47,102 nt of DNA from Methylomonas rivi (GCF_024505165.1 NZ_JANIBK010000020.1:1-47102); one strand, 5' to 3'; shown: positions 34,600-44,606, counted from the stretch's first letter. Notes: generated by a model not told the origin, from the letters alone. Translations and numbers: made by a program.

Positions 34600-37590
34600 A
34601 TGCCCTGCCTTATTGAGTTCAATCTGCCAAGAGATGATTTTTTGAGCCTTACCCTGCCTTCTCGGATAGCTAATTTATCGCGGCCAGCCGGATTAGTCCT
34701 GCTTTATTCTGTCTGCGCCTACTTGATGAATGTCTTGTCCGTCGTCCATCACGACAGCACGGTTTTTTGGATGCCGAACGGCATTGCGCTGGCAATCATG
34801 CTAGCGCGGGGCGGCCCCATCTGGCCCGGCATAATCCTCGGCTCGGCGGCGGCCGGCTTCTTGTTCGGCCAGCCGCTACCGGTCGTTGCTGCCATGGCCG
34901 CCGGCAATACCGTCGAAGTGTATTCTGCGTTCGTTTTAATAAACCTGTTCGGCGGCTATTTCGATAGCGATTTTTCGCGGCCGCGCGATTTTATCCGCAT
35001 CCTGCCGGCGGCAATTTTATCGGCCTGGATTAGCGCGGTATCCGGCAGCTTTGCCCTCCTGCACGCGGGACTGGCCGCTACCGCCGATTTAGCGGGTAAC
35101 GTGTTTCATTGGTGGCAAGCCAATGCCATGGGCATGGTTATCGGCACGCCTTTTGCGCTGGTCTGGCGGCGGTTGCCGCAGGGATGGTTCGGCCACGCCA
35201 AGCGCGGATTGGAAACGCATGGTTATATTCTGCTGTCGTTGATAGCGCCAACCACACTATTCATGGATTTCTTTCGGGACATGTTCGGCGGGATTTCACC
35301 GGAATATTGGCTGTTTCTGCTGATTTTATGGGGTGCATTCCGGTTCGGCCGCCACGGGGTATTACTGCTTTTGCTGATAGTCGCCAGCATCGGCTATCTT
35401 GGCATAGACCGGGGCGCCGCCGATTTTGCCAACCATCGGCAAACCGGCGCGCAAAACTTTTGGCATTACCTGCTGGTGGTGGCCGTTGCCGGCATTTTGA
35501 TGGCGCTGATTTTGCATACCCGCGAGCGGGCGGAAGAAGCGCTACGCTTAAAAACGGCGGAACTGGACGCCTATTTCAATAATGCCCTGGATTTGTTCGG
35601 TATTGCCGATATGCAGGGGCGTTTCCGTAAAATGAATGCGCGCTGGCAACAAATACTGGGTTACAGCATAGCCGAACTTACCGGCAAACCCTTTTTGGAA
35701 TTCGTGCATCCCGACGATATTCATGCCACCCAAGAAGCCATGGCGAGGCTATCGGCATCAACGTCCGTTAATAATTTCATCAACCGGTACCGGCACCAGG
35801 ACGGCTCTTGGCGCTGGATTCAATGGAACTCCACCGCCAAGGACGGGCTTATCTACGCGGCGGCCCGCGATATCACCGAGCAAAAAGCCGCGGAAGACGA
35901 ACTGCGGCTGGCTGCCTTGGTATACCAAAACAGCAGCGAAGCCATGATGATCACCGATGAAAACGATCGCATCATCTCCATTAATCAAGCCTTTACCGCC
36001 TGCACCGGTTACACCTTGGCGGACGTACTCGGCAAAAACCCGCGAATTCTGAATTCCGGCAGACAGTCGCCCGCGTTTTATCAAGCCATGTGGCAAGCGT
36101 TAAACAGCTCCGGCCGCTGGCAAGGCGAAATCTATAACCGGCGTAAAAATTCCGATATTTATGTGGAATGGGTGGTCATCAATACCGTTTTCAATCCGGA
36201 CGGTACCGTGCATCGGCGGGTGGCGCTGTTTTCCGATATTACCGAAAAGAAAAAATCCGAGGAATTGATTTGGTTTCAGGCCAATTACGACCCCCTTACC
36301 CGCTTGCCGAACCGTCGCCTGTTTATCGACCGCCTGCAACAGGAAGTCGTCAAAGCCGAGCGGGATCGGCAAGCGCTAGGCTTGCTTTTCGTCGACCTCG
36401 ACCGCTTTAAAGAGGTCAACGATGGGCTAGGCCACAGCATGGGAGACGAATTACTGGTCCAGGTCGCCAAACGTCTTTGCGCTTGCGTCAGGAAATCCGA
36501 CACGGTGGCCCGCCTGGGCGGGGACGAGTTTACGGTGATTATCTCCGAATTAAACGACAAGATTTACGTGGAAACGATCGCGCAAAACATTCTGAACGCA
36601 TTGAGCCAACCCTTTACGCTGGGCAGCAGCCTGGCATACGTCTCGGCCAGTATCGGCATCACCTTTTCGCCAACCGACGCCAGCCATGTCGAAGATCTGA
36701 TCCGTTTTGCCGACCAAGCCATGTACGCGGCCAAGAACAAAGGCCGCAACATGTACTGTTACTTCACGCCGGCCATGCAAAAAGAGGTGGAAAACCATGT
36801 CCATATCGCCAGGGACCTGCATGCCGCGCTGGCCGATAACCAATTTGCCGTGTATTACCAGCCCATCGTGGAATTGGCCATGCAAGACCGGGTTGTTAAA
36901 GCCGAAGCCCTGATACGCTGGATTCACCCGGCACAGGGCATGATTATGCCTATCGAGTTCATTGCCATAGCGGAAGAAACCGGCGTCATCAACGATATTG
37001 GCGACTGGATATTTAGAGAGGCCGCCCAACAGGCCAAGCGGTGGCAACAGAATTACCTTAGCCATTTTCAAATCAGCGTCAATAAATCGCCCATCCAATT
37101 TCATACCCAAGACCTTGTACATAGCGGCTGGACCGACTATCTGCAACGGCTGGACATGCCGCGCGACAGCATAGTCGTTGAAATTACCGAAGGACTGTTG
37201 CTGGACGACAGCCACAATGTGGCAAAAAAATTATTGCATTTCAAGGAATACGGCATTCAAGTGGCCATTGACGATTTCGGCACCGGTTATTCGGCACTCT
37301 CTTATCTGAAAAAATTTCATATCGAATATTTGAAAATCGATCAATCCTTTACGCGGAACCTGGCGCCGGGCTCCAGCGATTTGGCCCTATGCGAAGCGAT
37401 TATCGTGATGGCGCACAAACTGGGCATCAAAGTCATCGCCGAAGGCATAGAAACCCAACAGCAACGCGACTTTCTGACCAGGGCCGGCTGCGACTACGGG
37501 CAAGGTTATCTGTTCGCCAAACCCATGCCCGCCGACGAGTTCGAACTACTGCTCAAAGCCCAGCAAAACCCGGCGGACACTCATGATTGA
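34600..37590 (+). CDS. MASE1-PAS-GGDEF-EAL membrane sensor of c-di-GMP
   Basis: About 996 residues from the ATG at 34600 (a TTG at 34588 is an alternative). The N-terminal about 310 residues are a multi-helix MASE1-type sensor region (FWMPNGIALAIML, FWRFGRHG-like AFRFGRHGVLLLL). Two PAS domains follow (LDLFGIADMQGRFRKMNARW and EAMMITDENDRIISINQAF), then GGDEF with intact LGGDEF and an RKSD inhibitory site, and EAL with KAEALIRW and DDFGTGYSA. It can probably turn an unknown membrane signal into c-di-GMP changes. Confidence 0.92.
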   Translation: MPCLIEFNLPRDDFLSLTLPSRIANLSRPAGLVLLYSVCAYLMNVLSVVHHDSTVFWMPNGIALAIMLARGGPIWPGIILGSAAAGFLFGQPLPVVAAMAAGNTVEVYSAFVLINLFGGYFDSDFSRPRDFIRILPAAILSAWISAVSGSFALLHAGLAATADLAGNVFHWWQANAMGMVIGTPFALVWRRLPQGWFGHAKRGLETHGYILLSLIAPTTLFMDFFRDMFGGISPEYWLFLLILWGAFRFGRHGVLLLLLIVASIGYLGIDRGAADFANHRQTGAQNFWHYLLVVAVAGILMALILHTRERAEEALRLKTAELDAYFNNALDLFGIADMQGRFRKMNARWQQILGYSIAELTGKPFLEFVHPDDIHATQEAMARLSASTSVNNFINRYRHQDGSWRWIQWNSTAKDGLIYAAARDITEQKAAEDELRLAALVYQNSSEAMMITDENDRIISINQAFTACTGYTLADVLGKNPRILNSGRQSPAFYQAMWQALNSSGRWQGEIYNRRKNSDIYVEWVVINTVFNPDGTVHRRVALFSDITEKKKSEELIWFQANYDPLTRLPNRRLFIDRLQQEVVKAERDRQALGLLFVDLDRFKEVNDGLGHSMGDELLVQVAKRLCACVRKSDTVARLGGDEFTVIISELNDKIYVETIAQNILNALSQPFTLGSSLAYVSASIGITFSPTDASHVEDLIRFADQAMYAAKNKGRNMYCYFTPAMQKEVENHVHIARDLHAALADNQFAVYYQPIVELAMQDRVVKAEALIRWIHPAQGMIMPIEFIAIAEETGVINDIGDWIFREAAQQAKRWQQNYLSHFQISVNKSPIQFHTQDLVHSGWTDYLQRLDMPRDSIVVEITEGLLLDDSHNVAKKLLHFKEYGIQVAIDDFGTGYSALSYLKKFHIEYLKIDQSFTRNLAPGSSDLALCEAIIVMAHKLGIKVIAEGIETQQQRDFLTRAGCDYGQGYLFAKPMPADEFELLLKAQQNPADTHD

Positions 37591-37629
37591 TTCGTCACGC
37601 CCCAATACCGCAACGCTTCGGACCCGCTA

Positions 37630-38250
37630 GTGCAGGATCAAACCAGCGAGTTGCTCAAACTGCAGGCGGAAATTCTCGAACGCCTGGGCATTGCGGCCGA
37701 ATTCAAGGATACCGACACCCGCTTCCACACCCAGCGGGTGGGGCAGTTTGCCGGCTGTCTGGCCAGGGAAACCGGCTTCAGCGCCGATGAAGCCCATGAA
37801 ATCACCGTCACCGCGCAACTGCACGATATCGGCAAAGTCGGGGTGCCCGACCGCGTTCTGCTCAAACCCGGTAAGTTGAATAGCGAGGAATGGGAAATCA
37901 TGAAACAGCACACGCTGCATGGGCAACGTATTCTCAAAGGCTCAGACAGCCACCTATTGAAATCCGCCGAAGTAATAGCGCTGACCCACCACGAACGCTG
38001 GGACGGCCGCGGTTATCCGCAAGGACTGAAAGGCGTCGAAACCCACATCTACGGGCGGATTACCGCCATTGCCGACGTTTACGACGCCTTGACCATGCAT
38101 CGCCCCTATAAATCGGCTTGGTCCCACGAACGGGCGGCGGCCTACATCATAGCCGGCAGCGGCAGCCAATTCGATCCGGACTTGGCGAACGTGTTTGCAA
38201 GCATCCAGGACCAATTCGCCGCACTCTCCGAACAGTGGTCCGAAACCTAA
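37630..38250 (+). CDS. HD-GYP domain c-di-GMP phosphodiesterase-like protein
   Basis: 206 residues beginning at a GTG (37630). HD dyad H65-D66 in AQLHDIGKVG, HTLHGQRIL, and HHERWDGRGYP with the GYP signature intact, so hydrolysis of c-di-GMP is expected. It lacks a receiver or sensor domain. The same frame is continuous with the upstream GGDEF-EAL gene across one TGA at 37588, so it may have arisen from a fused protein, or the real start may be further upstream. No ribosome site is seen before the GTG. Confidence 0.8.
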   Translation: MQDQTSELLKLQAEILERLGIAAEFKDTDTRFHTQRVGQFAGCLARETGFSADEAHEITVTAQLHDIGKVGVPDRVLLKPGKLNSEEWEIMKQHTLHGQRILKGSDSHLLKSAEVIALTHHERWDGRGYPQGLKGVETHIYGRITAIADVYDALTMHRPYKSAWSHERAAAYIIAGSGSQFDPDLANVFASIQDQFAALSEQWSET

Positions 38251-38400
38251 ACCTATCGGCTAAGCATAAGGCTTTTAAAATGCGTTTATGCCACAATTGC
38301 CCTTCCTAAACGGCTGCCTCATGCGTTAGGGTGGCGATTGGTTGCAAAGCCAACCTCTGTCTGGTCGGCCCGGACTACACATTAAGCCTTGGGAAAACGC

Positions 38401-39645
38401 GTGCCTCAAATTCGCCTCTTCTTGTCCGCCGTTAGCGCGGAATTTTGCAGTTACCGCGACGCCTTGCGCCGCAACTTGGACCGGCCCAACGTGACGGTGA
38501 AGATACAGGAAGACTTTATCGCCACCGGCAGCGAGACCCTGGATAAACTGAACGAATATATCCGCCAGTGCGATGCGGTGATTCATCTGGTCGGCGACCT
38601 GACCGGCGCCTTGGCGCAAGCGCCTTCCTTGCAGCTAATCCGCAAACGTTACCCCGACATGGCCGAACGTCTGCCGCCTTTAAAGCCCTGTCTGGAGCCG
38701 AACGGGCCGGCGCTGTCCTATACCCAGTGGGAAGCCTGGCTGGCGTTGTATCACGGTAAAATACTGATCATCGCCGCACCCGAACCCACTGCACCGAGAG
38801 ACGAGCAATACCAATTACTGGCGGAACAACAAACTCAACAGCAACAACACCTGGCGCGTCTGGCTAGCTTCGAACGTTACCCGGAAATCAGCTTCGCCAA
38901 TGCCGACCGTTTGTCGGTAGCGATATTGCGATCCAAATTACACGACCTGCTGGCCCGCGCCGGGGCATTGCACAAGCCGGCCAATTTGCCAGCCGCCAGC
39001 CTCGGCGAACTATTTAAAGGCCGCAATGCCATGTTAGAGCAACTAAGCCGCTGCCTTGGCCCGGTGCCGGACAGCACGAATCAAGCAGTCCACGCGCGGG
39101 TACTGAGCGGACTGGGCGGAGTCGGTAAAACCCGGCTGGCGCTGGAATACGCCTGGCGGCAGGCCGATAATTATGCGGCCAGCTTGTTTCTCGGCGCCGA
39201 CAGCCCGGAAGTATTACAACGGAATTTGGCGGCGTTATGCCGGCCCGGCCTGCTGAATCTGCCCGAGCAAACCGACACCGACGAAGCCAGACAACGCGAC
39301 GCCGTCCTGGCTTGGTTGCGACAACATCCGGGCTGGCTGCTGATCCTGGATAACGCCGATACCGAAACGGCGGCAGAGGCGGTGGAAGCCTTGCTGCCGC
39401 GGCTAAGCGGCGGCCATCTGCTGATCACCAGCCGCTTGAGCAACTGGAGCGGCAACCTGACGGTAATGCAGCTGGATACGCTGGCCCGAGCCGATGCCGC
39501 CGAATTCCTGTTGGCCCGCACCGCGCACAAACGCCGCAAACGAGACGACGACAGCGCGCAAGCCGAAATTCTCGCCGAGGAATTGGGCGATCTGGCGCTG
39601 GCCCTGGAACAGGCCGGCGCCTATATCGCCCAACGCCGCCTTTGA
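38401..39645 (+). pseudogene. DUF4062/NB-ARC STAND NTPase, 3' end lost
   Basis: 414 residues from the GTG at 38401 (GGGAAAA site). The N-terminal DUF4062-like part (RLFLSAVSAEFCSYRDALR, CDAVIHLVGDLTGAL) precedes an NB-ARC ATPase with Walker A GLGGVGKTRLALEYA, Walker B WLLILDNAD and LLITSR. Such proteins normally continue with TPR repeats that sense a trigger. Here the frame stops at the join with an IS21 remnant (about 39634-39641), so the sensor half is missing. Members of this architecture occur in defence islands; the function of this one is not known. Confidence 0.8.
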
Positions 39646-40025
39646 ACTGGCGATATAGGGTACAAAACTGGCTATAGGCATAGCCTGCAGCCCCGTGTTC
39701 GGCGCGGTATTCGTGCCATAACAGTTGTAGCCTCACACCTTTGCGCTTCAGTTCCTGATGGATGGTCGCGTAATCGGGTGTTACATAGCGGTCGGATGCC
39801 GTCGTCGGCTGATCGATGCCGCCCAGCAAACGGTGGAGCGCATCATCGGTGAGATCGGCCGGCAAAGGCCAGGATAATCCGGCTTGTTCGGCGGCCTTTA
39901 CATATTTTCGCCACCGCGCCCAACGATAGCTTGGATGCGCTGGCAATGGTTCGTAGCGGCAGACTGGCCGCTTTCAGTCGAATGACTTCTTTGATCTTGT
40001 GCATGGAAACCTTCGGTGTCGGCAT
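39641..40025 (-). pseudogene. istA: IS21-family transposase IstA, broken N-terminal part
   Basis: Leftward frames give MPTPKVSMHKIKEVIRLK, then after a frameshift near 39905-39915 KAAEQAGLSWPLPADL and PDYATIHQELKRKGV...LLWHEYRAEH, ending YSQFCTLYRQFKGG. These are the first about 120 residues of IS21 IstA, which includes the helix-turn-helix; the DDE catalytic core and istB are missing. Its truncated end abuts the STAND gene. Confidence 0.85.
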
Positions 40026-40223
40026 GTTCGCTCCAAAATCGGCGGAGCATGCCAAATTGACGATGAATTTCCAGTGCTTCTATTCTTGTTATGCGTAGCG
40101 TGAACAGCCTTTACGCGATCGTGAACGGGGTTTACGCAAACCGCGTGTTTTTGTTCACGATCAATCGTAATCCGTGTTCACGATCCGGCGTAATCGGTGT
40201 TCACCTTCGCCCGGAATCCGCAA
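39641..40223. mobile_element. IS21-family insertion sequence remnant
   Basis: The istA scrap plus an upstream tract (40085-40223) with repeated gtgaac...tttacg and cgtaatc...gtgttcac units, the multiple terminal repeats typical of IS21 elements. Reading leftward the end starts tgcggattccgggcgaagg (40205-40223). The other end and most of the element are gone, so it cannot move. Confidence 0.75.
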
Positions 40224-40490
40224 TCTTCATGATTGGGGGACTTTTCTGTCGTCACAGGCTTTACTGGAAAGAAGGCATTCCGATTCGATTGAGTTAAACA
40301 GCTCATTACTTTCTGAAACTCCGCTTAGAAGCTATACTCCTGCCATGAACGGACTCTAGGACACAAAAAATTGAATACGCAGGGACACGAATGAAACTGA
40401 AATTACAATTTCTTTCCAATTTAAATGCCAGAATGGAATGGACTCAGACTGTTTCAGGCTATTGGTTAACCTGATCTTGGCTGAATACCC
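40224..40490. other. Leader region of the hsd operon
   Basis: 267 bases between the IS21 end and the hsdR start. It holds a 27-codon frame (40391-40474, MKLKLQFLSNLNARMEW...) with a CAGGGA site, possibly a leader peptide, but nothing supports it strongly. No sigma-70 promoter stands out. Confidence 0.35.
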
Positions 40491-43400
40491 GTGAGCAATC
40501 GGACGCAGACCAATTTCGCCGTTTTACAACAACAAGACCCTCAGCTCTTGCATTTGGGCATGTTGGCGGAAAAATACTTTGCCGATGATCCCAACACCTG
40601 CCTGCTCAAGCTGCGCCAGTTAGCTGAACTGTTAGCGCAATTGCTCGCCGCCCGAACCGGTCAGTACACCTCATCCGAAGAAAAACAATACGACTTACTC
40701 CGTCGTCTCCAAGATAGCGGCGTGCTGCCGAGAGAAGTATTTCAACTATTCGACGAAATCAGACGAGCCGGCAACGCTGCCAATCATGCCTTGTCCGGTG
40801 ATCATCGTTCCGCACTCAGTACGCTCAAACTGACTTGGCAATTGGGATTGTGGTTTCATCGGTCATTCAAAGACCCTAATTACAAATCCGGCCCATTTCT
40901 GCCACCGCAGCCACCGACCGACGAAAGCGCCGAACTTCGGGCAGAGCTGGAACGATTGAACCAAGCGGTAACCGAGTTCCAAGCCGCCCATCAGGATGTC
41001 GCGCAACAATTGGAAGCCGCCCAGTCGCAACTACGGGAAGCCAAAGACGAGCGATCATTTTGGGAGCAACTGGCTGCCGAAGCCGAGCAAGCCAAAGCTT
41101 CACTGGAACAACGCTTGGCCGATCAACAGACCATCGCTGCCGCGCAACCTAAAGGCACCGTCACCCAATTCATCACTGCCGCCAACGACGCAGCCAAAGC
41201 GGTGCAACTGGATGAAGCGGACACCCGCAAGATTATCGATCAGCAATTACGCCAAGCCGGTTGGGAAGCCGATTCGGAGACCCTCAAATTCAATCAAGGC
41301 GCTCGCCCGGAAAGAAACCGCAACCGTGCGATTGCCGAATGGCCTACCGAGAGTGGCCCCGCCGACTATGTGTTATTCATTGGTTTGACGCCGGTTGCCG
41401 TGGTGGAGGCCAAACGTAAAAACGTCGATGTCTCAGGCGCCTTGCAACAAGCCAAACGCTACAGCAGAACCTTCAAACCCAGCGCAGAAACCACTCTGCC
41501 GGAACAAAACTGGGGCAATGACAACAGCTACCGCGTGCCGTTCGCCTTTTCCGCCAATGGCCGTCCCTACCTGAGACAACTGGCCACCAAAAGTGGCGTG
41601 TGGTTCTGCGACTTGCGCTGTACAGATAATCTCAGTCACGCGCTGGACGGTTGGTATACGCCTGATGGTTTGAAAGAACTGATCAAACGCGACGAAGCCA
41701 AGGCCCACGAAAAACTGGCGAATACGCCGTTTAACTACGGTTTTGAATTACGCTACTACCAACAAGATGCCATTCTCGCCACCGAACAGGCCATCGCTAC
41801 CGGTCAACGCGAAATGCTGCTGGCCATGGCGACCGGTACCGGCAAAACCAAAACCTGCATCGCCTTGATCTATCGCTTGCTCAAAGCGCAACGGTTCAAA
41901 CGCATACTGTTCTTGGTAGACCGCTCGGCATTAGGTGAACAGGCTGCCAACGCCTTCAAAGACACCCGCATGGAAAATCTACAGACCTTTGCGGATACCT
42001 TTGGCATCAAGGAATTGGAAGAGCAAATCCCGGACAGCGATACCGCCGTGCATATCGCCACGATACAGGGCATGGTGCAACGCTTGTTGTTCGCTGCCGA
42101 GAACGTCACACCGCCAGCTGTCGATCAATACGACTGTATCGTGGTCGATGAATGTCATCGCGGCTACTTACTGGACCGTGAACTGTCCGATACCGAAATG
42201 ACCTTCCGTGGCTACGATGATTACATTTCCAAATACCGTCGCGTGTTGGATTATTTCGATGCCTACAAAATCGGCCTAACCGCCACCCCTGCCTTGCATA
42301 CCTCGCAAATCTTCGGGGCACCGATTTATACCTATAGCTACCGGGAAGCAGTGATCGACGGTTATCTGGTCGATTACGAACCACCCATCCAAATCCATAC
42401 CGAGCTGTCTACCAACGGCATTGCCTGGAAAGTGGGCGAAGAACTCAAAGTCTACGATCCACGTCGTAACCAGATTGATTTATTCCAAGCACCGGATGAA
42501 ATAAAAATCGACGTTGAAGACTTCAACCGTAAGGTGATTACCGAATCATTCAATCACGTCGTTTGCGGCTATTTGGCCAAAGAACTCGACCCGGCCTCCC
42601 GCCAGAAAACATTAGTCTTCTGTGTCAACGATGCCCACGCCGATCTGGTGGTCGATCTATTGAAAAAAGCCTTTGCGGCGGAATATGGCAGTGTCGAGGA
42701 CGATGCGGTCATCAAAATCACCGGTGCTGCCGACAAACCCTTGCAACAAATCCGCCGCTACAAAAACGAACGCCAACCCAATGTCGCCGTCACCGTGGAT
42801 TTACTCACCACCGGTGTCGATGTGCCGGAAATCTGCAATCTAGTATTCCTGCGTCGGGTCAACAGCCGTATCTTGTTCGATCAAATGCTGGGTCGTGCGA
42901 CGCGGCTTTGCGATGCCATCGGCAAAGACTCCTTCCGCGTCTTCGATGCGGTACAAATCTTCGCTGCTATCCAAAACATGACCGCGATGCGTCCGGTGGT
43001 GGTCGATCCCAAGATCAGCTTCAGCCAATTGGCCGAAGAATTGGTGGCCGTTACCGATGATGAAGCACGCAGCTTGGTGCGTGATCAGTTCATTGCCAAA
43101 CTGCAACGTAAAAAACGCCATCTTTCGGAACAATCCGCACAAGACTTTGAAACCCGCGCCGGTATGAAACCTGATGCTTTCATCCAAAAACTGCGCGCCA
43201 TGCCCTTGGCTGATGTTGCCGCCTGGTTTACCCAAAACCCTGATCTGGGTGAAATACTGGATCGTAAAAGCGCAGGTTCCGCACCACCAATCTTCGTCTC
43301 CGATCATGAAGACAAATTCGTAAAGGTCGAACGCGGTTATGGCAACGCCCAAAAACCGGAAGATTATCTGAATGAATTTCGCGCCTTTATCCAAAGCCAC

Positions 43401-43871
43401 AGCAACGACATTCCGGCGTTGACCACCGTCTTGACCCGCCCGCGCGAACTCACCCGCAAGCAACTGCGTGAGCTGTTACTGAAACTGGATAAAGCCGGAT
43501 TCAGCGAAACCCATCTGGATACCGCCTGGCGAGAAATGACCAATCAAGACATTGCCGCGCGCATCGTCGGCTACATTCGCCAAGCGGCTATCGGTGATGC
43601 CTTATTACCGTATAGCGAACGTGTCGATCATGCTTTGCAAGCCATCCTGGCCCAAAAATCCTGGAGTACCCCACAACGCGACTGGTTAAAACGCATTGCC
43701 GCCCAAACCAAAGCCAATCTGCTGGTAGACCGCGAGGCGCTGGACGATCCCGATCTGGTGTTCAAACGCGAAGGCGGTGGTTTCAATCGTTTGGATAAAC
43801 TGTTCAATGGCGAACTGCAGCAAGTGCTGGAAGCATTCAACGATACACTCTGGCAAACGGGCACTGCTTGA
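40491..43871 (+). CDS. hsdR: Type I restriction enzyme R subunit
   Basis: 1126 residues starting at GTG (40491); the DUF4145-like beginning NFAVLQQQDPQLLHLGMLAEKYF needs this early start. The nuclease motif lies in ADYVLFIGLTPVAVVEAKRKN (D...ExK). The helicase motor shows MATGTGKTKTC, VDECHRGYLL, GLTATPA and the later TTGVDVPEICNLVFLR and QMLGRATRL. The C-terminal part is of EcoEI R type. With HsdM and HsdS it cuts unmethylated DNA after translocation. First gene of the defence operon. Confidence 0.95.
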   Translation: MSNRTQTNFAVLQQQDPQLLHLGMLAEKYFADDPNTCLLKLRQLAELLAQLLAARTGQYTSSEEKQYDLLRRLQDSGVLPREVFQLFDEIRRAGNAANHALSGDHRSALSTLKLTWQLGLWFHRSFKDPNYKSGPFLPPQPPTDESAELRAELERLNQAVTEFQAAHQDVAQQLEAAQSQLREAKDERSFWEQLAAEAEQAKASLEQRLADQQTIAAAQPKGTVTQFITAANDAAKAVQLDEADTRKIIDQQLRQAGWEADSETLKFNQGARPERNRNRAIAEWPTESGPADYVLFIGLTPVAVVEAKRKNVDVSGALQQAKRYSRTFKPSAETTLPEQNWGNDNSYRVPFAFSANGRPYLRQLATKSGVWFCDLRCTDNLSHALDGWYTPDGLKELIKRDEAKAHEKLANTPFNYGFELRYYQQDAILATEQAIATGQREMLLAMATGTGKTKTCIALIYRLLKAQRFKRILFLVDRSALGEQAANAFKDTRMENLQTFADTFGIKELEEQIPDSDTAVHIATIQGMVQRLLFAAENVTPPAVDQYDCIVVDECHRGYLLDRELSDTEMTFRGYDDYISKYRRVLDYFDAYKIGLTATPALHTSQIFGAPIYTYSYREAVIDGYLVDYEPPIQIHTELSTNGIAWKVGEELKVYDPRRNQIDLFQAPDEIKIDVEDFNRKVITESFNHVVCGYLAKELDPASRQKTLVFCVNDAHADLVVDLLKKAFAAEYGSVEDDAVIKITGAADKPLQQIRRYKNERQPNVAVTVDLLTTGVDVPEICNLVFLRRVNSRILFDQMLGRATRLCDAIGKDSFRVFDAVQIFAAIQNMTAMRPVVVDPKISFSQLAEELVAVTDDEARSLVRDQFIAKLQRKKRHLSEQSAQDFETRAGMKPDAFIQKLRAMPLADVAAWFTQNPDLGEILDRKSAGSAPPIFVSDHEDKFVKVERGYGNAQKPEDYLNEFRAFIQSHSNDIPALTTVLTRPRELTRKQLRELLLKLDKAGFSETHLDTAWREMTNQDIAARIVGYIRQAAIGDALLPYSERVDHALQAILAQKSWSTPQRDWLKRIAAQTKANLLVDREALDDPDLVFKREGGGFNRLDKLFNGELQQVLEAFNDTLWQTGTA

Positions 43872-43891
43872 AGTTTTTCATGCAAAAGCAT

Positions 43892-43912
43892 AAAGTAAGA
43901 TTTCCTTACTTT
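43892..43912. promoter_or_regulatory. Palindrome between hsdR and the antitoxin gene
   Basis: The arms aaagtaag (43892-43899) and cttacttt (43905-43912) enclose five bases, 18 bases before the antitoxin ATG. Antitoxins of the AbrB/MazE fold usually bind such palindromes to repress their own operon, so this is a candidate operator; it could also be an mRNA hairpin. Confidence 0.45.
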
Positions 43913-43929
43913 CAGATTCGGTGATTGCC

Positions 43930-44175
43930 ATGCTTGCCAAAATGACATCGAAAAACCAGCTCACCCTGCCGAAAAGCATCACTGCCGCCATCGGTGCCGC
44001 AGAATACTTTGACGTAGAAACCCGCAACGGCCAGATCATTCTCACCCCGGTGCGCATTCAACGTGGCGATGCCGTGCGCGCTAAACTGGCAGAATTGAAT
44101 CTTCAGGAATCCGACATCAACGATGCTGTGGCCTGGGCGAGACAAAGCGATTTGTCAACTAATAACGACCAATGA
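43930..44175 (+). CDS. AbrB/MazE-fold antitoxin
   Basis: 81 residues from the ATG at 43930; a GTG three codons earlier is possible. The N-terminal swapped-hairpin fold is seen in MLAKMTSKNQLTLPKSI and FDVETRNGQIILTPV, and the C-terminal helix (AKLAELNLQESDINDAVAWARQS) would bind and block the toxin. It overlaps the PIN toxin gene by ATGA, the classic TA arrangement. Confidence 0.85.
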   Translation: MLAKMTSKNQLTLPKSITAAIGAAEYFDVETRNGQIILTPVRIQRGDAVRAKLAELNLQESDINDAVAWARQSDLSTNNDQ

Positions 44176-44606
44176 GCAAGCAATCAGACGCGCCGCGCGT
44201 CGTCATCGACACCAATCTGGTGTTATCGGCATTGGTATTTGCCCAAGGTCGCGTCACGCCACTACGACTGGCCTGGCAGAACCAGCAGATTCAACCTTTG
44301 CTCTCCAAAACCACGGCAGCGGAATTGATCCGGGTATTGCAATATCCCAAATTCAAACTCAGTGCGGAAGATCAGCAAGAACTGCTTGCCGATTACTTGC
44401 CGTATTGCCAGACCATCGTTATTCCGGAGCCGCCGCCCGTCACACCGGAGTGCCGCGATCCATTTGACGTGCCATTCCTGCAGTTAGCATTAGCAGGCAA
44501 TGCCCAAGCCTTGATTACCGGCGACCAGGATTTACTCTGCCTGGTAGCCAGCTTTAATTGCCCCATTTTGACCGCCGAACAATTCTTACAAACACTTACT
44601 TCATGA
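44172..44606 (+). CDS. PIN-domain toxin (putative ribonuclease)
   Basis: 144 residues. Acidic PIN residues are at VVIDTNLVLSAL (first Asp), TAAELIRVLQYP (Glu), DPFDVPFLQLAL (Asp) and ITGDQDLLCL (Asp), matching the COG1569-type toxin group that cuts RNA. The stop overlaps the hsdM start (ATGA), tying the pair into the restriction operon. Confidence 0.88.
   Translation: MSKQSDAPRVVIDTNLVLSALVFAQGRVTPLRLAWQNQQIQPLLSKTTAAELIRVLQYPKFKLSAEDQQELLADYLPYCQTIVIPEPPPVTPECRDPFDVPFLQLALAGNAQALITGDQDLLCLVASFNCPILTAEQFLQTLTS

Noticed and set aside
40085-40223. Repeated gtgaac/gttcac units that resemble a CRISPR array or iterons
   Set aside because: Units are irregular and in both orientations next to istA; they fit IS21 terminal repeats. 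No spacers of constant length and no cas or rep gene.
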